From the NCBI GenBank assembly GCA_031253985.1, contig JAIRVH010000028.1:1-64000 (forward strand): a stretch of 64,000 nucleotides of DNA. The letters run 5' to 3'. The DNA comes from Sphingobacterium sp. (GTDB lineage: Bacteria; Bacteroidota; Bacteroidia; Sphingobacteriales; Sphingobacteriaceae). Numbering within the stretch: the stretch's first letter is position 1; each line of letters begins with the position of its first letter. Shown piece after piece: positions 43,949-53,028 of this stretch. Below the pieces are notes generated by a model. The model was not told the DNA's origin, did no database searches, and was given only the letters and a program-made list of their open reading frames with translations. A program made the translations under genes and the position numbers.

Positions 43949-45379
43949 ATGAACAAATTGAAATTCATTGTTATCGTACTGTGCCTTTTTAGCTTCCGTA
44001 ATATCCAGGCACAGGAAAAGGAAGACAGGTTGGAGAAAACCTTTACACTTGAGGACATGGAGGAACTTTTAATGGCCAATCACCCTATAGTCAAACAAGT
44101 GACCCTATTGAGTGAAACTGCCAAAGCCCAGGTGACGCAGGCATTAGGAAAGTTTGATCCCACAGTCTCCGCCAGTTTTAAAAATAAGTATTTTGGAAAC
44201 ACTGACTATTATAACCAATGGAATAGCGAATTAAAGATTCCGCTTTGGCTGGCTGGTGCCGATCTGAAAATTGCCTATGATAGGAATGTCGGCGATTATA
44301 CAAATCCTCAATCCAGAACAAACAATGCTGGTCTTTCTGCAATCGGTTTAAGTATTCCGTTAGGACAGGGATTAATCGTTGACAGCAGGAGAAATACATT
44401 GGCGCAGGCAAAGGCCATGATCAATTATCTGGAAGGCGAAAAGATTAAGCAAATAAATGCTATTTGGTTTCAGGCACTATCAGACTACTGGAACTGGTAT
44501 TTTGCCTATCAGCAATATCAGCTTCTGCAGGAGGGGGTAAAATTAGCTGATCAACGCTTTAAAGCCATCAGTGAACAAACCATTCTAGGCGATAAGCCCA
44601 CAATTGATTCCATCGAAGCTTTGGTCGTGGTCAAGGAGCGGAAAATAGAGCTTTCAAAATATGCCGTTGAACTTAAAAACGCAAGAATAGTATTGTCGAA
44701 CCATTTGTGGAACGACCAGCAGTTTCCTGTAGAGCTTCCAGAATACGCAATACCAGAAAAAATAGAACGTGCTATTAGTTTGCCAGATAATAAAGTGATC
44801 TCTGGGCTACTTGACTCAGCCAAAATTGCTCATCCTGAAATGATCAAGCTGGCTAGTAAAAGCCAGCAGTTAATGTTTGAAGAACGGTATCGAAAGGAAA
44901 TGCTGAAGCCAAGATTTACGGTTTCAGGTACGCTCATTTCGAGCCGTCGTGGTATAAATGAAGTTATACCACCCCAGTATGATTTTAATTGGCGTAATTA
45001 TAAATTAGGTTTTGAATTTGGGTTTCCTCTTTTCATCCGTGCTGAACGTGGAAAATTGAGAGAAGTAAGGATTAAACAAGATCAATTACGATTTGAACAG
45101 GTGGTTACCGAAAGAAATATCTATAATGATATTATAAAAAAGTACAATGACTTAAACGCTTATAGTCAGCAGATTGATCTGCAGTCTGTGAATGTGAGCA
45201 ATCAGGAATTCCTGCTCAAAGGAGAATTGAATAAGTTTGAACTTGGTGAGTCGACGTTGTTCGTTATCAATACTAGAGAAAATAAATTGATCGAAATGCG
45301 TATAAAACAAGAAAAGCTGCTAACGGATTATCGGAAAGCATTAGCAGAATTATATTACAAAGCTGGAACCAAATTTTAA
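43949..45379 (+). CDS. TolC-family outer-membrane channel protein
   Basis: 476 residues from ATG 43949 (MNKLKFIVIVLCLFSFRNIQAQ is a clean signal peptide); an upstream ATG at 43928 adds seven residues. The sequence is mostly helical with two OEP-type repeats: one from about VTLLSETAKAQVTQALGKFDP, another from ISGLLDSAKIAHPEMIKLASK with strand pairs such as LGFEFGFPLFIRAERGKL. The last codons (K-F-stop, TTT TAA) form the first heptamer of the second repeat array, mirroring the kinase gene. Confidence 0.85.
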   Translation: MNKLKFIVIVLCLFSFRNIQAQEKEDRLEKTFTLEDMEELLMANHPIVKQVTLLSETAKAQVTQALGKFDPTVSASFKNKYFGNTDYYNQWNSELKIPLWLAGADLKIAYDRNVGDYTNPQSRTNNAGLSAIGLSIPLGQGLIVDSRRNTLAQAKAMINYLEGEKIKQINAIWFQALSDYWNWYFAYQQYQLLQEGVKLADQRFKAISEQTILGDKPTIDSIEALVVVKERKIELSKYAVELKNARIVLSNHLWNDQQFPVELPEYAIPEKIERAISLPDNKVISGLLDSAKIAHPEMIKLASKSQQLMFEERYRKEMLKPRFTVSGTLISSRRGINEVIPPQYDFNWRNYKLGFEFGFPLFIRAERGKLREVRIKQDQLRFEQVVTERNIYNDIIKKYNDLNAYSQQIDLQSVNVSNQEFLLKGELNKFELGESTLFVINTRENKLIEMRIKQEKLLTDYRKALAELYYKAGTKF

Positions 45380-45491
45380 TCCTATTCTAATCTATAGTTT
45401 CATTTTAATCCCATTTTAATGTGCGTCTTAAAATTCTAATAGAAAGTTAATTTCATATTCATTCCGTTGCCATGGCGCCGTATTAATTTTG
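45374..45491 (+). promoter_or_regulatory. Response-regulator-type promoter B: copy of promoter A
   Basis: Heptamers begin at 45374, 45385, 45403, 45414, 45434 and 45445, the same offsets (0, 11, 29, 40, 60, 71) as promoter A. The 17-nt block ATTCATTCCGTTGCCAT recurs at 45457-45473 and a -7 box TAATTTTG at 45484-45491, again at identical offsets (83 and 110). Confidence 0.75.
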
Positions 45492-45508
45492 TATAAAAAT
45501 AATTGGAT

Positions 45509-46027
45509 ATGGCAAAGGCAACACGTGTATTGATTCCAAGTGATTTTACGATCGATTCGCTGTTTTTTGTGATTCATACGATAGAGCAATCGGCCGCTGA
45601 AGAGCTGGATCTGGTATTAGTGTATGGTAATAAGAGCAGTACTTCAATTAGTGAGTTATTAGGGATTACACTGGAAGATCAGCTTAATAAGCTCCAGTCG
45701 GAAGATTTTTTGAAAGCCTGTCAAATGATATGTCATCGTTATGAAAATCGCAAGTTAACCATTTATACGGATATCATTGGATCTGACAATCTCAATTATT
45801 TACAACATTATTTGCGCGGAGCCCAGATTGATGAAGTCAAGGTTCCCACAGATTATGAATTTGAAAAAAGAACAAGGCATTTTTTCGACGTCGGAAGGGC
45901 TTTGCTTCACTTGAATAAAAGTAAGCAGAAGAATGTCTCGATTGTTGAAAGACCTGGGACAAACAAAACCGGAGGAAATGTTTTGGCGGATTTATTTTTT
46001 AACAAGAAATGGGATGTTAATTATTAA
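45509..46027 (+). CDS. UspA-like protein, paralogue 2 of the export locus
   Basis: 172 residues from ATG 45509 (MAKATRVLIPSDFTIDSLFFV), matching the start chosen for paralogue 1. Shared blocks include LVYGN, STS.SELLGI.LEDQL, FLKAC and YLQHYL. The C-terminal 35 residues differ from paralogue 1 and are Asn/Lys-rich. No catalytic or nucleotide motif is visible. It overlaps the next gene by 14 bp. Function unknown; the regulation shared with the exporter suggests a role in that system. Confidence 0.65.
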   Translation: MAKATRVLIPSDFTIDSLFFVIHTIEQSAAEELDLVLVYGNKSSTSISELLGITLEDQLNKLQSEDFLKACQMICHRYENRKLTIYTDIIGSDNLNYLQHYLRGAQIDEVKVPTDYEFEKRTRHFFDVGRALLHLNKSKQKNVSIVERPGTNKTGGNVLADLFFNKKWDVNY

Positions 46028-46514
46028 TAGAAAAATATTGGCACGGTTCAACTTTGTTTTGTTGTCCTTTTTACTTTTGGGAGCGAGCTCCATGGTGATG
46101 TTTTATGAAAATCCAGAGCGACTTTTAGAAGGAGAGTGGGAGGAGCAGGGCTGGTACTTTGAGAAAGTGGAGAAATCGCCAACATTCAAAAAACAGGCAA
46201 TTATTCATGAGGGGATAAAAGATGCGGCCATTGCGCATCTTCCACCATTACAGGATGGATTGTGGCATTTTGAAAAAATGGGTGATAAAAACTTTATTGC
46301 TCATCATGAGGATAAGCAATACAATTGGTTTTTAAAGGGGCGCGGACATATCCTGGAGCTTCGCAAGAACGATGAGCTTGTGGAGAGTTTTGTGATTCAG
46401 AAATTAAATAAAAACCAGTTGATTCTGCACCTTAATTTAGACATGCAGACGAAGGGGATCGCACGTATCGTGCTGAAAAAAGGAGGAAAGGAAAAATATG
46501 CTGAGAAAATATAG
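46014..46514 (+). CDS. Membrane-anchored or secreted small protein of unknown function
   Basis: 166 residues from ATG 46014; a frame-open upstream ATG at 45933 lies deep inside the previous gene and would precede the membrane helix by 28 residues. One hydrophobic segment at about 8-26 (ARFNFVLLSFLLLGASSMVMF) lacks a clear cleavage site. The rest is soluble, with beta-type sequence such as LLEGEWEEQGWYFEKVEK, reminiscent of lipocalin-like or TPM-like small periplasmic domains without a firm match. It overlaps the neighbours by 14 and 17 bp, so it is translationally coupled to both. Confidence 0.6.
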   Translation: MLIINRKILARFNFVLLSFLLLGASSMVMFYENPERLLEGEWEEQGWYFEKVEKSPTFKKQAIIHEGIKDAAIAHLPPLQDGLWHFEKMGDKNFIAHHEDKQYNWFLKGRGHILELRKNDELVESFVIQKLNKNQLILHLNLDMQTKGIARIVLKKGGKEKYAEKI

Positions 46515-47247
46515 CAATCATAGGACGATTCAGGATAATATTAAATTAGGGGGAATTACCGCATTTTCTGCAGGTATGGTCAATGTCGCTTCCGTCATTG
46601 TCTTTTTCTCATTTACGTCCAATGTAACCGGCTATTATGCTGTTTTTGCACAGGAGGTAGCCAAAGGGAATTGGTATCAAGGAGCCGTCGTGCTATTCTG
46701 GATTTTACTTTTTTTGGTCGGGAGCATGCTTTCAAACCTTATTATTATTCATGGCAAGGGACGTTTTAGCTCGTATCTGACACATTCTATTCCGCTGGTA
46801 CTGGAAATTCTGAGTATATTATTTGTCGGGATATATCTGGATGTATTTTATGAGGATTCTTTGAAAGAAACAGAAATACTTGTTGGGGCATTATTGTTTG
46901 CTATGGGACTGCAGAATGGTTTGACGGCAAGTATATCCAATTCGGTGGTGAAAACGACACACTTGACGGGGCTAACGACAGATTTAGCCATATTAATCTC
47001 CATGTTTACAAAGGAGAGTAATCGGAGCAATAAAGCATTGGTAGACAAATTCCATTTATTGCTGAGTATTGTAGGTGCCTATGTTCTGGGAGGGCTGGTA
47101 AGTGGAATTTCATTTACCTATTTATCAAATAAGACTTTTTACGTGGTTTGTTTTGTTCTTTTAATCATTGGTTTATATGATCATTACAAATTGTACCTAT
47201 TGAAGAAACAATTTGTGAATCGCCATCGACAGCCAATGACGGCCTAG
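46498..47247 (+). CDS. DUF1275 (YoaK-family) membrane protein
   Basis: 249 residues with six predicted membrane helices. The family pattern is visible in GGITAFSAGMVNVASVIVFFSFTSNVTGYY and GALLFAMGLQNGLTAS, followed by THLTGLTTDLAI. Function of the family is not established; members behave as small membrane proteins possibly transporting solutes. Last gene of the second transcription unit, followed by a strong terminator. Confidence 0.85.
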   Translation: MLRKYSNHRTIQDNIKLGGITAFSAGMVNVASVIVFFSFTSNVTGYYAVFAQEVAKGNWYQGAVVLFWILLFLVGSMLSNLIIIHGKGRFSSYLTHSIPLVLEILSILFVGIYLDVFYEDSLKETEILVGALLFAMGLQNGLTASISNSVVKTTHLTGLTTDLAILISMFTKESNRSNKALVDKFHLLLSIVGAYVLGGLVSGISFTYLSNKTFYVVCFVLLIIGLYDHYKLYLLKKQFVNRHRQPMTA

Positions 47248-47294
47248 TTAACAGAGTTAAGTCTTGATCAACTGAGCTTTAAGGCAATCTGTTT

Positions 47295-47325
47295 AATCGC
47301 ATTTTTTTAAATGCGATTTTTTTTG
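47295..47325 (+). terminator. Terminator of the export locus
   Basis: 10-bp stem AATCGCATTT/AAATGCGATT with a 4-nt loop, followed by a T-run to 47325. Confidence 0.9.
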
Positions 47326-47407
47326 TTCAAAAATTCTTATCTTCAACCTCAGTTATCACGCTCTACCAAGCGAAGGAAAAACTACATAATCAATTTAAAA
47401 CCACATC

Positions 47408-48871
47408 ATGTTCAAAATTTTTCACTTTCGGCCCTTTTTGGCACTATCTCTAATTTCTATTTCAACAGTATCCCTTTGTGTAGAAAAGGTTTATGCGCAG
47501 GAGGTCCAGCGCCAAATATCAGTAAATAATCAGCATAAAAATCAGCAGAATCTTTTGCGGGCGATCCAGCTGATCGATCGGTCAATGGAAGTTTATTTTT
47601 CAGATGACGATATGAAAATGCACCGTTTCTATAATCCGTTTACCAAAATCAGGTCGGAAGAAAAGGCGAGCGTATGGATGTATTCTGCTTCGATTGAAGC
47701 TGTTAATGCTGTGCTGAGCGGGTTGAAAAAACAACAAAAAGAGGGCAACGGTAAATTTTATAAAACGTATTATGCCCGCTATGTGGATTTGTTGGCCAAG
47801 CTCCATGCAAATGCAGCGTACTATTTAGGTACTTTCACGTTAACATCCTTTACCCAGCATAAAGAATGGACGGTGTATGCTGTGGATCGCGCCCGGGAAA
47901 AAGGCAAAGCAAATGTCGCTGGGGTATTGAATGTTTATGATGACCAGATGTGGTTGCTAAAAGAGCTGCTGGAAGCCTATCATTTGACTGGGCAAGAGCA
48001 TTATCTGGAAGAAGCTGAGTACCTCACTGCCTATGTGCTGGATGGTTGGGATTGCACCTTGGACGAGAAAGGGAAGGAGCATGGAGGAATCCCGTGGGGG
48101 CCGGGATACGTCACTAAACATGCCTGTAGTAATGCGCCTATTATTAGCCCACTTGTTACGTTGTATGAAATTTATAAAAAGAAGGATGATCAAATACTCG
48201 CACATTCGATAGACCCCAAAGATAAATTAACACGTATTGCTAAAAAAGAGAAAAAGAGTGTTTTTTATCTCAGTTATGCTAAAAGGATTTATGATTGGCA
48301 AAAAGCACACCTGCTTAATGAGAATGGAGTTTATGCTGATATGATGGGAGATTGTTTTCCAGATTGTTCCATTGCCTACGAAACCGTAAATGGCATACAA
48401 TATCGGAAAAATACCGAATTGAGAAAAGCAGTCGGAACGGCATTTTCCTACAATAGTGGAACGATGCTTTCGGGAGCAGCGGATCTATATCGTGTCACAA
48501 AAATGAAAAACTATTTGGATGACGGCAAAAAACTTGCTGATGCAAGCTTTAGCTACTTTGGAAAGCTGGGCGTACAGATTCCCGAGCATTATACCTATGC
48601 TACGGATGGATTTAATAACTGGTTTAATGGAATCTTATTAAGAGGGTTCTCTGCGATGTATCCACTGTATGGGAAGGCAGGTGCTTATCTGGATGCCTTT
48701 CAGAAAAATTTAGATTATGGATATACGCACTTTCTACAGGACGGTTTCCTACCGACTGACCTGCTTGGCGGTTGGAAAAATGATAAAAGTAGGAATGATC
48801 TGGAGGGAATGTTTATGTTCACCTATGCAGCACAATATGCAACGCTAGCACAGATTCAATCAACCCAATAG
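47408..48871 (+). CDS. GH76-family glycoside hydrolase (endo-alpha-1,6-mannanase type)
   Basis: 487 residues with a signal peptide (FLALSLISISTVSLCVEKVYA). The (alpha/alpha)6 barrel contains the GH76 consecutive-aspartate active site, D178 and D179, in NVYDDQMWLLKELLEAY. Supporting segments are YLTAYVLDGWD, GIPWGPGYVTKHACSNAP and AFSYNSGTMLSGAADLY. GH76 enzymes cleave alpha-1,6-mannan backbones such as fungal or mycobacterial mannans. It lies at the edge of the polysaccharide utilization locus, convergent with the regulator gene, so its membership of that locus is uncertain. Confidence 0.85.
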   Translation: MFKIFHFRPFLALSLISISTVSLCVEKVYAQEVQRQISVNNQHKNQQNLLRAIQLIDRSMEVYFSDDDMKMHRFYNPFTKIRSEEKASVWMYSASIEAVNAVLSGLKKQQKEGNGKFYKTYYARYVDLLAKLHANAAYYLGTFTLTSFTQHKEWTVYAVDRAREKGKANVAGVLNVYDDQMWLLKELLEAYHLTGQEHYLEEAEYLTAYVLDGWDCTLDEKGKEHGGIPWGPGYVTKHACSNAPIISPLVTLYEIYKKKDDQILAHSIDPKDKLTRIAKKEKKSVFYLSYAKRIYDWQKAHLLNENGVYADMMGDCFPDCSIAYETVNGIQYRKNTELRKAVGTAFSYNSGTMLSGAADLYRVTKMKNYLDDGKKLADASFSYFGKLGVQIPEHYTYATDGFNNWFNGILLRGFSAMYPLYGKAGAYLDAFQKNLDYGYTHFLQDGFLPTDLLGGWKNDKSRNDLEGMFMFTYAAQYATLAQIQSTQ

Positions 48872-48898
48872 GCGCTGTAAAAAAGCACCTATTGGGTT
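48862..48898. terminator. Hairpin between convergent GH76 and regulator genes
   Basis: Perfect 11-bp stem (48862-48872 with 48888-48898) that overlaps the last codons of the GH76 gene. The T-tract is short (TTTATATATT). Confidence 0.6.
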
Positions 48899-48917
48899 TA
48901 TATATTATTTTGTTCGA

Positions 48918-49697
48918 TTATGATCTGGATAGAGCAGCTTGTGAGTCTTGAAATTCAGTTGGGCTTTGTCCAAACTGTTTTTGAAAATTACGCGAGAAAT
49001 GGGTTGCGGAACTGTAACCCAGTAAATTAGAAATTTCGTAGACTTTATACTGTTTTTGAATAAGAAGTTCTGCCGCTTTTCGAAGTCGCGTGAGATTTAT
49101 CAATTCATTGGGTGAGAGACTCGATACAACATTGATTTTGCGGTACAGTGTAGGTCTGCTCATACAGAGTATGTCGGCCATTCGATCCACATTGAACTGC
49201 GGATCATCGAGGTGCTGCATAATAATTTCTTCAATCTTCAGTAAGAATTCCTGTTCACTTTGATTCTGGCCGATCTGTTGTATTTGCGACATCGGATTTT
49301 TGATGAAAAATTCCTTCACTTTAACCCTGTTTTTTAATAAGCTAGCTATTTGCGCTCTTAAAAAAGCAGGCGAGAAAGGTTTTTCAATGTAAGCGTCGGC
49401 ACCAAATTCTAAACCCTGAATTTTTGATTCAATACTATTTTTTGCCGTCAAAAGTATAACTGGAATATGCGCATAAGCGATATCTTCCTTAATTTTTTGA
49501 CAGAGCTCAAAACCATCCATTTCTGGCATCATTACATCACTTACGATCAGATCGAAATATTCAGAGGCCAATAAATCTAGGGCTTCCCTTCCATTAGAAC
49601 TCGTCGTTATCTGATAATCCTCATTGAGATCATCTGCAATAAATTCAAGCAGTTCAGTATGATCATCTACTAATAATAAATTGGATTTGGCATTCAT
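48918..49697 (-). CDS. Response regulator with AraC-type DNA-binding domain (split HTCS)
   Basis: 259 residues. The receiver domain has acidic residues in LLVDDHT, phospho-acceptor D54 in LIVSDVMMPEMDG and the conserved Lys in AYIEKPFSP. The AraC-type domain (about 155-255) contains VDRMADILCMSRPTLYRKINVV and ISNLLGYSSATHFSRNFQKQFG. In usual hybrid two-component systems these two modules are fused to the kinase; here they are a separate gene 2 bp downstream of the kinase gene. Expected to activate the adjacent polysaccharide utilization genes. Confidence 0.92.
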   Translation of the reverse strand: MNAKSNLLLVDDHTELLEFIADDLNEDYQITTSSNGREALDLLASEYFDLIVSDVMMPEMDGFELCQKIKEDIAYAHIPVILLTAKNSIESKIQGLEFGADAYIEKPFSPAFLRAQIASLLKNRVKVKEFFIKNPMSQIQQIGQNQSEQEFLLKIEEIIMQHLDDPQFNVDRMADILCMSRPTLYRKINVVSSLSPNELINLTRLRKAAELLIQKQYKVYEISNLLGYSSATHFSRNFQKQFGQSPTEFQDSQAALSRS

Positions 49698-49699
49698 AA

Positions 49700-52600
49700 T
49701 TATGGGTTTGTATTGTGATTCAAAGGTAACGTCAAGCTAAATACGTTCAATTGGAGGTCGTTTGTACTATATAACAAGGTACCTTGGTGTTTTAAGGTTA
49801 AGGATCTTGTCAATGCTAAGCCTAAACCACTTCCCGGAACATTCTTATTTTGCTTTAAACGATTGAATGGTTCAAAAATTCTTTCCCTTTCTTCTGAAGG
49901 AATTAAAGCTCCGTCGTTTTTCACGGTCAATATAAAGATATTTTTCTGTTTATCCATATCTAAATTTACCTCAATGTAGTTTGAAGAATATTTAAGCGCG
50001 TTATTCAATAAATTATTGCATATTTTGTCAAAGGCATCAATATCGACCTGCCCCATGATATCAGATCCAATGTTTGAGACAATCTGCTTGCCCTGCGCCT
50101 GGAGTGTGATACTAAAATTATTAATGATTTCCTGCACAGTCTGGCTTATATTTTCTAATTCGAAGTGCAATTTAAATCCTTCCGTTTCGACCTGTCTAAA
50201 ATCCAGCAATTGATTGCTGAGTGCAATCAGCTTTTCGGTGTTGTTTTGCATGGTCAGCAGCAGCTTATCCGTTATAGGATTGTGATCGACCTTATCCATC
50301 AGCTTTTCCAAAGGGGCTTTAATCAATGTTAATGGCGTACGTATCTCATGAGCGACATCCGTGTAAAAATTGATCTTTGAACGGTAGAGTTCTTGCTCGC
50401 GGAGATTTTGTACGGTTAAAATGTGCTGTCGATTGCGTTGCTTAATCTTTTCATTGAAATGATGAATAATAAAGATAATGAGTCCAGCAAGAATCAGTGC
50501 GTAGCAGATAAAAGCCGGTATACTCGCCCAGATTGGGGGAAGAATGGTGATTTTAAGACTGGCAAAAGTAGGAATCGTATTCCCATTTGGGTCTTCCGCT
50601 TTTACAGTAAAAACATAGTTGCCGGGAGCAAGTTTGGTAAAATAAGCGCGTTGATTGCTTGTAATATCGATCCAGTTATCGTCAAGCCCATCCATTTTAT
50701 AACTATAGTGAATAGAATGTGGGGCCTGGTAATGTAATGCTGCAAAATCAAGGCTGAAAGATGATTCGTCGTGTTTTAGCTTGATTTTATCGGTGTACAG
50801 AATTGATTTGGACAGAATATCTGCATCGGTATACTGATTGATCGCTCTATTGTTGATGTAAAAATTAGTAATGTAAATTGGAATTTGATTCTTGTAGTTG
50901 ATCTGGTTTAGCTTTTCTGGATTGAAACGTATAAGCCCGTTGATGGTGCCGAAGTAGAAGTTTCCATTACCGTCATCAAAGGATGAATTGTAATTGAACT
51001 GAATAGTTGGTAAACCTGACTCCAAATTGAAAATCCGTTTTCTGCCGTTGGGAAGATGGTAGCGTACCAGACCTTTTGAAGTACTCACCCAGAGGTTATT
51101 TTGTTTGTCTTCTAAAAAGGCGAGTGTCACATTACTGGGCATTCCTTCTTCTATACCAATGTTTTCAAAGCTTTCCTGATTTGATTTTTTCTTTGCCATT
51201 CCGCCTTCTGTGGCTATCCAGATCTGGTTACGCGAGTCCTCAAATAAGCTATTAATCCTATTGTTAGGTAAGGAATTGGGATCGTTCTGGCGATGGGTAA
51301 AATGTTTACAGTCCTTGGTTTTTGGATTATAACAAAATAGCCCATCGCGCCATGTACCCACCCAGATATTCCCTTCTTTATCTTCCAAAATGGTCGTATA
51401 AAACATGTATTCAGGAACATTGTCAATCAGATGGAATGATTTTTTTTCGAGATCAAAGCGGTATAATCCACGCGTTGAAGCTGCGAGAATTTCGCCTTTT
51501 CGAGTTTTATAGAGATAAAAAAGAAAATTACTTTGGAGATCGGACGATGTTACATTGCTGTTGCGATCGATGTGATAGATAACTTTTTGAAGTTTTGGCG
51601 AAAAAATATCGAGACCATTGACGAACGTACCTATCAGCAGTTTGTCAGACATAGGGAGAATACCGTGGATGTTGTTATTTGCCAGGTTCCCTTGTTTGTC
51701 AGAGAAGTTTTGAATTTTACCCGATATGGGGTCGAGTTTTGATAACCCGCCATTTTCGGTGCCTATCCAGATGTTGTGGTCGATATCCTTTCTGATAATG
51801 CGTACGACAGATCCTTTTAGGCTTCCCGGGCGATCTTGTGGCAGGAACTTTTCGATTATACTGTTGTTTTTATGATAATAGTTAATCCCGCCAAAATAGG
51901 TTCCCAGCCAAATGCCCTCATCTTTATCCTGTAAGATGTTATAAATGGCATTGTCGGATATCCCCCATGGGTTTTCCTGTTCTTTTTGAATATTGATATA
52001 TTGTCGGTTAGCAATTTGATAAATAAAAAGACCAGATTCCGTTGCAAACCAATATTCATGATCATTTGGCTGTATAATATCTCTCACATAAAGAAATGTA
52101 TGCAATTGATCCGGACCAAGGATGGATTTGAGCGACTTGTCTTTAAAATTGTAGCTGTAAACACCAGTTTTTGAAGTGCCAATCAACAAATCTCCCTGAC
52201 GATTTTCTGTTATTTTCTCAATACTAAACCAATCTTTAGCACCATATTTTGCCTGAAAGTCAAGCATGAGAACAGGTTTTCCAGAAGAGTTTATTTGGAA
52301 TATCTTACCTTCAGGAGTTCCAAAAAAAACTGTTCCATTTTTTGTGCAGCTAATGGAGGTGATGTAGAGGTTTGATTGGGTAAATTGCTGGGTTTTATGA
52401 CTGACCAAATCATGGCAGTAGAGCATTCCATTGGATATAAACCAAATCCTTTTGCGTTGATCGGTAATGATAACAGGGACATCGGCATTTTCGAATTGTT
52501 TGCTCAAGAGTCTAAATTGTTCATCGACGGGATCATAACAATAGATTCCCTGATCTGTACCAATCCATATTCTTTTTCGAAAATCTTCTTTCAATGAGAT

Positions 52601-52861
52601 AATATTATTACCGCCAAGGCTATTTTTTCCAGATTTGGAGGCGTCAAAATGTTTGAAATTATTGCCGTCAAAGCGATTTAGTCCATCTTTTGTGCCAAAC
52701 CATAGAAAACCCCGACTATCTTGCATACTGCAGATGACCGCATTATTTGACAATCCTTCATTGATTTGATAATGATTAAAATAATACGGTTGTGCGTAGA
52801 GCAACCTCGGAAGCAACAGAAAGAATAGAAAACGTAAAGACTTCAGGTTGATCATGATCAT
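49700..52861 (-). CDS. Periplasmic-sensor histidine kinase of a split hybrid two-component system
   Basis: 1053 residues. A signal peptide leads into two seven-bladed-propeller-type repeats of the Reg_prop kind (about 30-660), recognisable from recurring units like FLWFGTKDGLNRFDG and NIWVGTWRDGLFCYNP. The Y_Y_Y domain (about 700-765) follows, then a membrane helix at about 783-805. HisKA has H838 in DVAHEIRTPLTLI, and the ATPase has the N-box NNALKYS and G2 GSGLGLALTRSL. There is no receiver or AraC domain, unlike typical HTCS proteins. The sensor should bind an oligosaccharide made by the enzymes of the locus. Confidence 0.92.
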   Translation of the reverse strand: MIMINLKSLRFLFFLLLPRLLYAQPYYFNHYQINEGLSNNAVICSMQDSRGFLWFGTKDGLNRFDGNNFKHFDASKSGKNSLGGNNIISLKEDFRKRIWIGTDQGIYCYDPVDEQFRLLSKQFENADVPVIITDQRKRIWFISNGMLYCHDLVSHKTQQFTQSNLYITSISCTKNGTVFFGTPEGKIFQINSSGKPVLMLDFQAKYGAKDWFSIEKITENRQGDLLIGTSKTGVYSYNFKDKSLKSILGPDQLHTFLYVRDIIQPNDHEYWFATESGLFIYQIANRQYINIQKEQENPWGISDNAIYNILQDKDEGIWLGTYFGGINYYHKNNSIIEKFLPQDRPGSLKGSVVRIIRKDIDHNIWIGTENGGLSKLDPISGKIQNFSDKQGNLANNNIHGILPMSDKLLIGTFVNGLDIFSPKLQKVIYHIDRNSNVTSSDLQSNFLFYLYKTRKGEILAASTRGLYRFDLEKKSFHLIDNVPEYMFYTTILEDKEGNIWVGTWRDGLFCYNPKTKDCKHFTHRQNDPNSLPNNRINSLFEDSRNQIWIATEGGMAKKKSNQESFENIGIEEGMPSNVTLAFLEDKQNNLWVSTSKGLVRYHLPNGRKRIFNLESGLPTIQFNYNSSFDDGNGNFYFGTINGLIRFNPEKLNQINYKNQIPIYITNFYINNRAINQYTDADILSKSILYTDKIKLKHDESSFSLDFAALHYQAPHSIHYSYKMDGLDDNWIDITSNQRAYFTKLAPGNYVFTVKAEDPNGNTIPTFASLKITILPPIWASIPAFICYALILAGLIIFIIHHFNEKIKQRNRQHILTVQNLREQELYRSKINFYTDVAHEIRTPLTLIKAPLEKLMDKVDHNPITDKLLLTMQNNTEKLIALSNQLLDFRQVETEGFKLHFELENISQTVQEIINNFSITLQAQGKQIVSNIGSDIMGQVDIDAFDKICNNLLNNALKYSSNYIEVNLDMDKQKNIFILTVKNDGALIPSEERERIFEPFNRLKQNKNVPGSGLGLALTRSLTLKHQGTLLYSTNDLQLNVFSLTLPLNHNTNP

Positions 52862-53028
52862 TTGGTTATTGATACAAAATAGTGCTAAAATGAAACAATT
52901 TAATCTTAAAATTTCTAAAAAAATTAAGACTTTAGCTTATATATTGTAATCGCTAAAATTATAAAAAATCTAGAAAAGGACGCAAGTCCTATCCAAACAA
53001 AGATTATAAACCATTTAAAATATTACGA

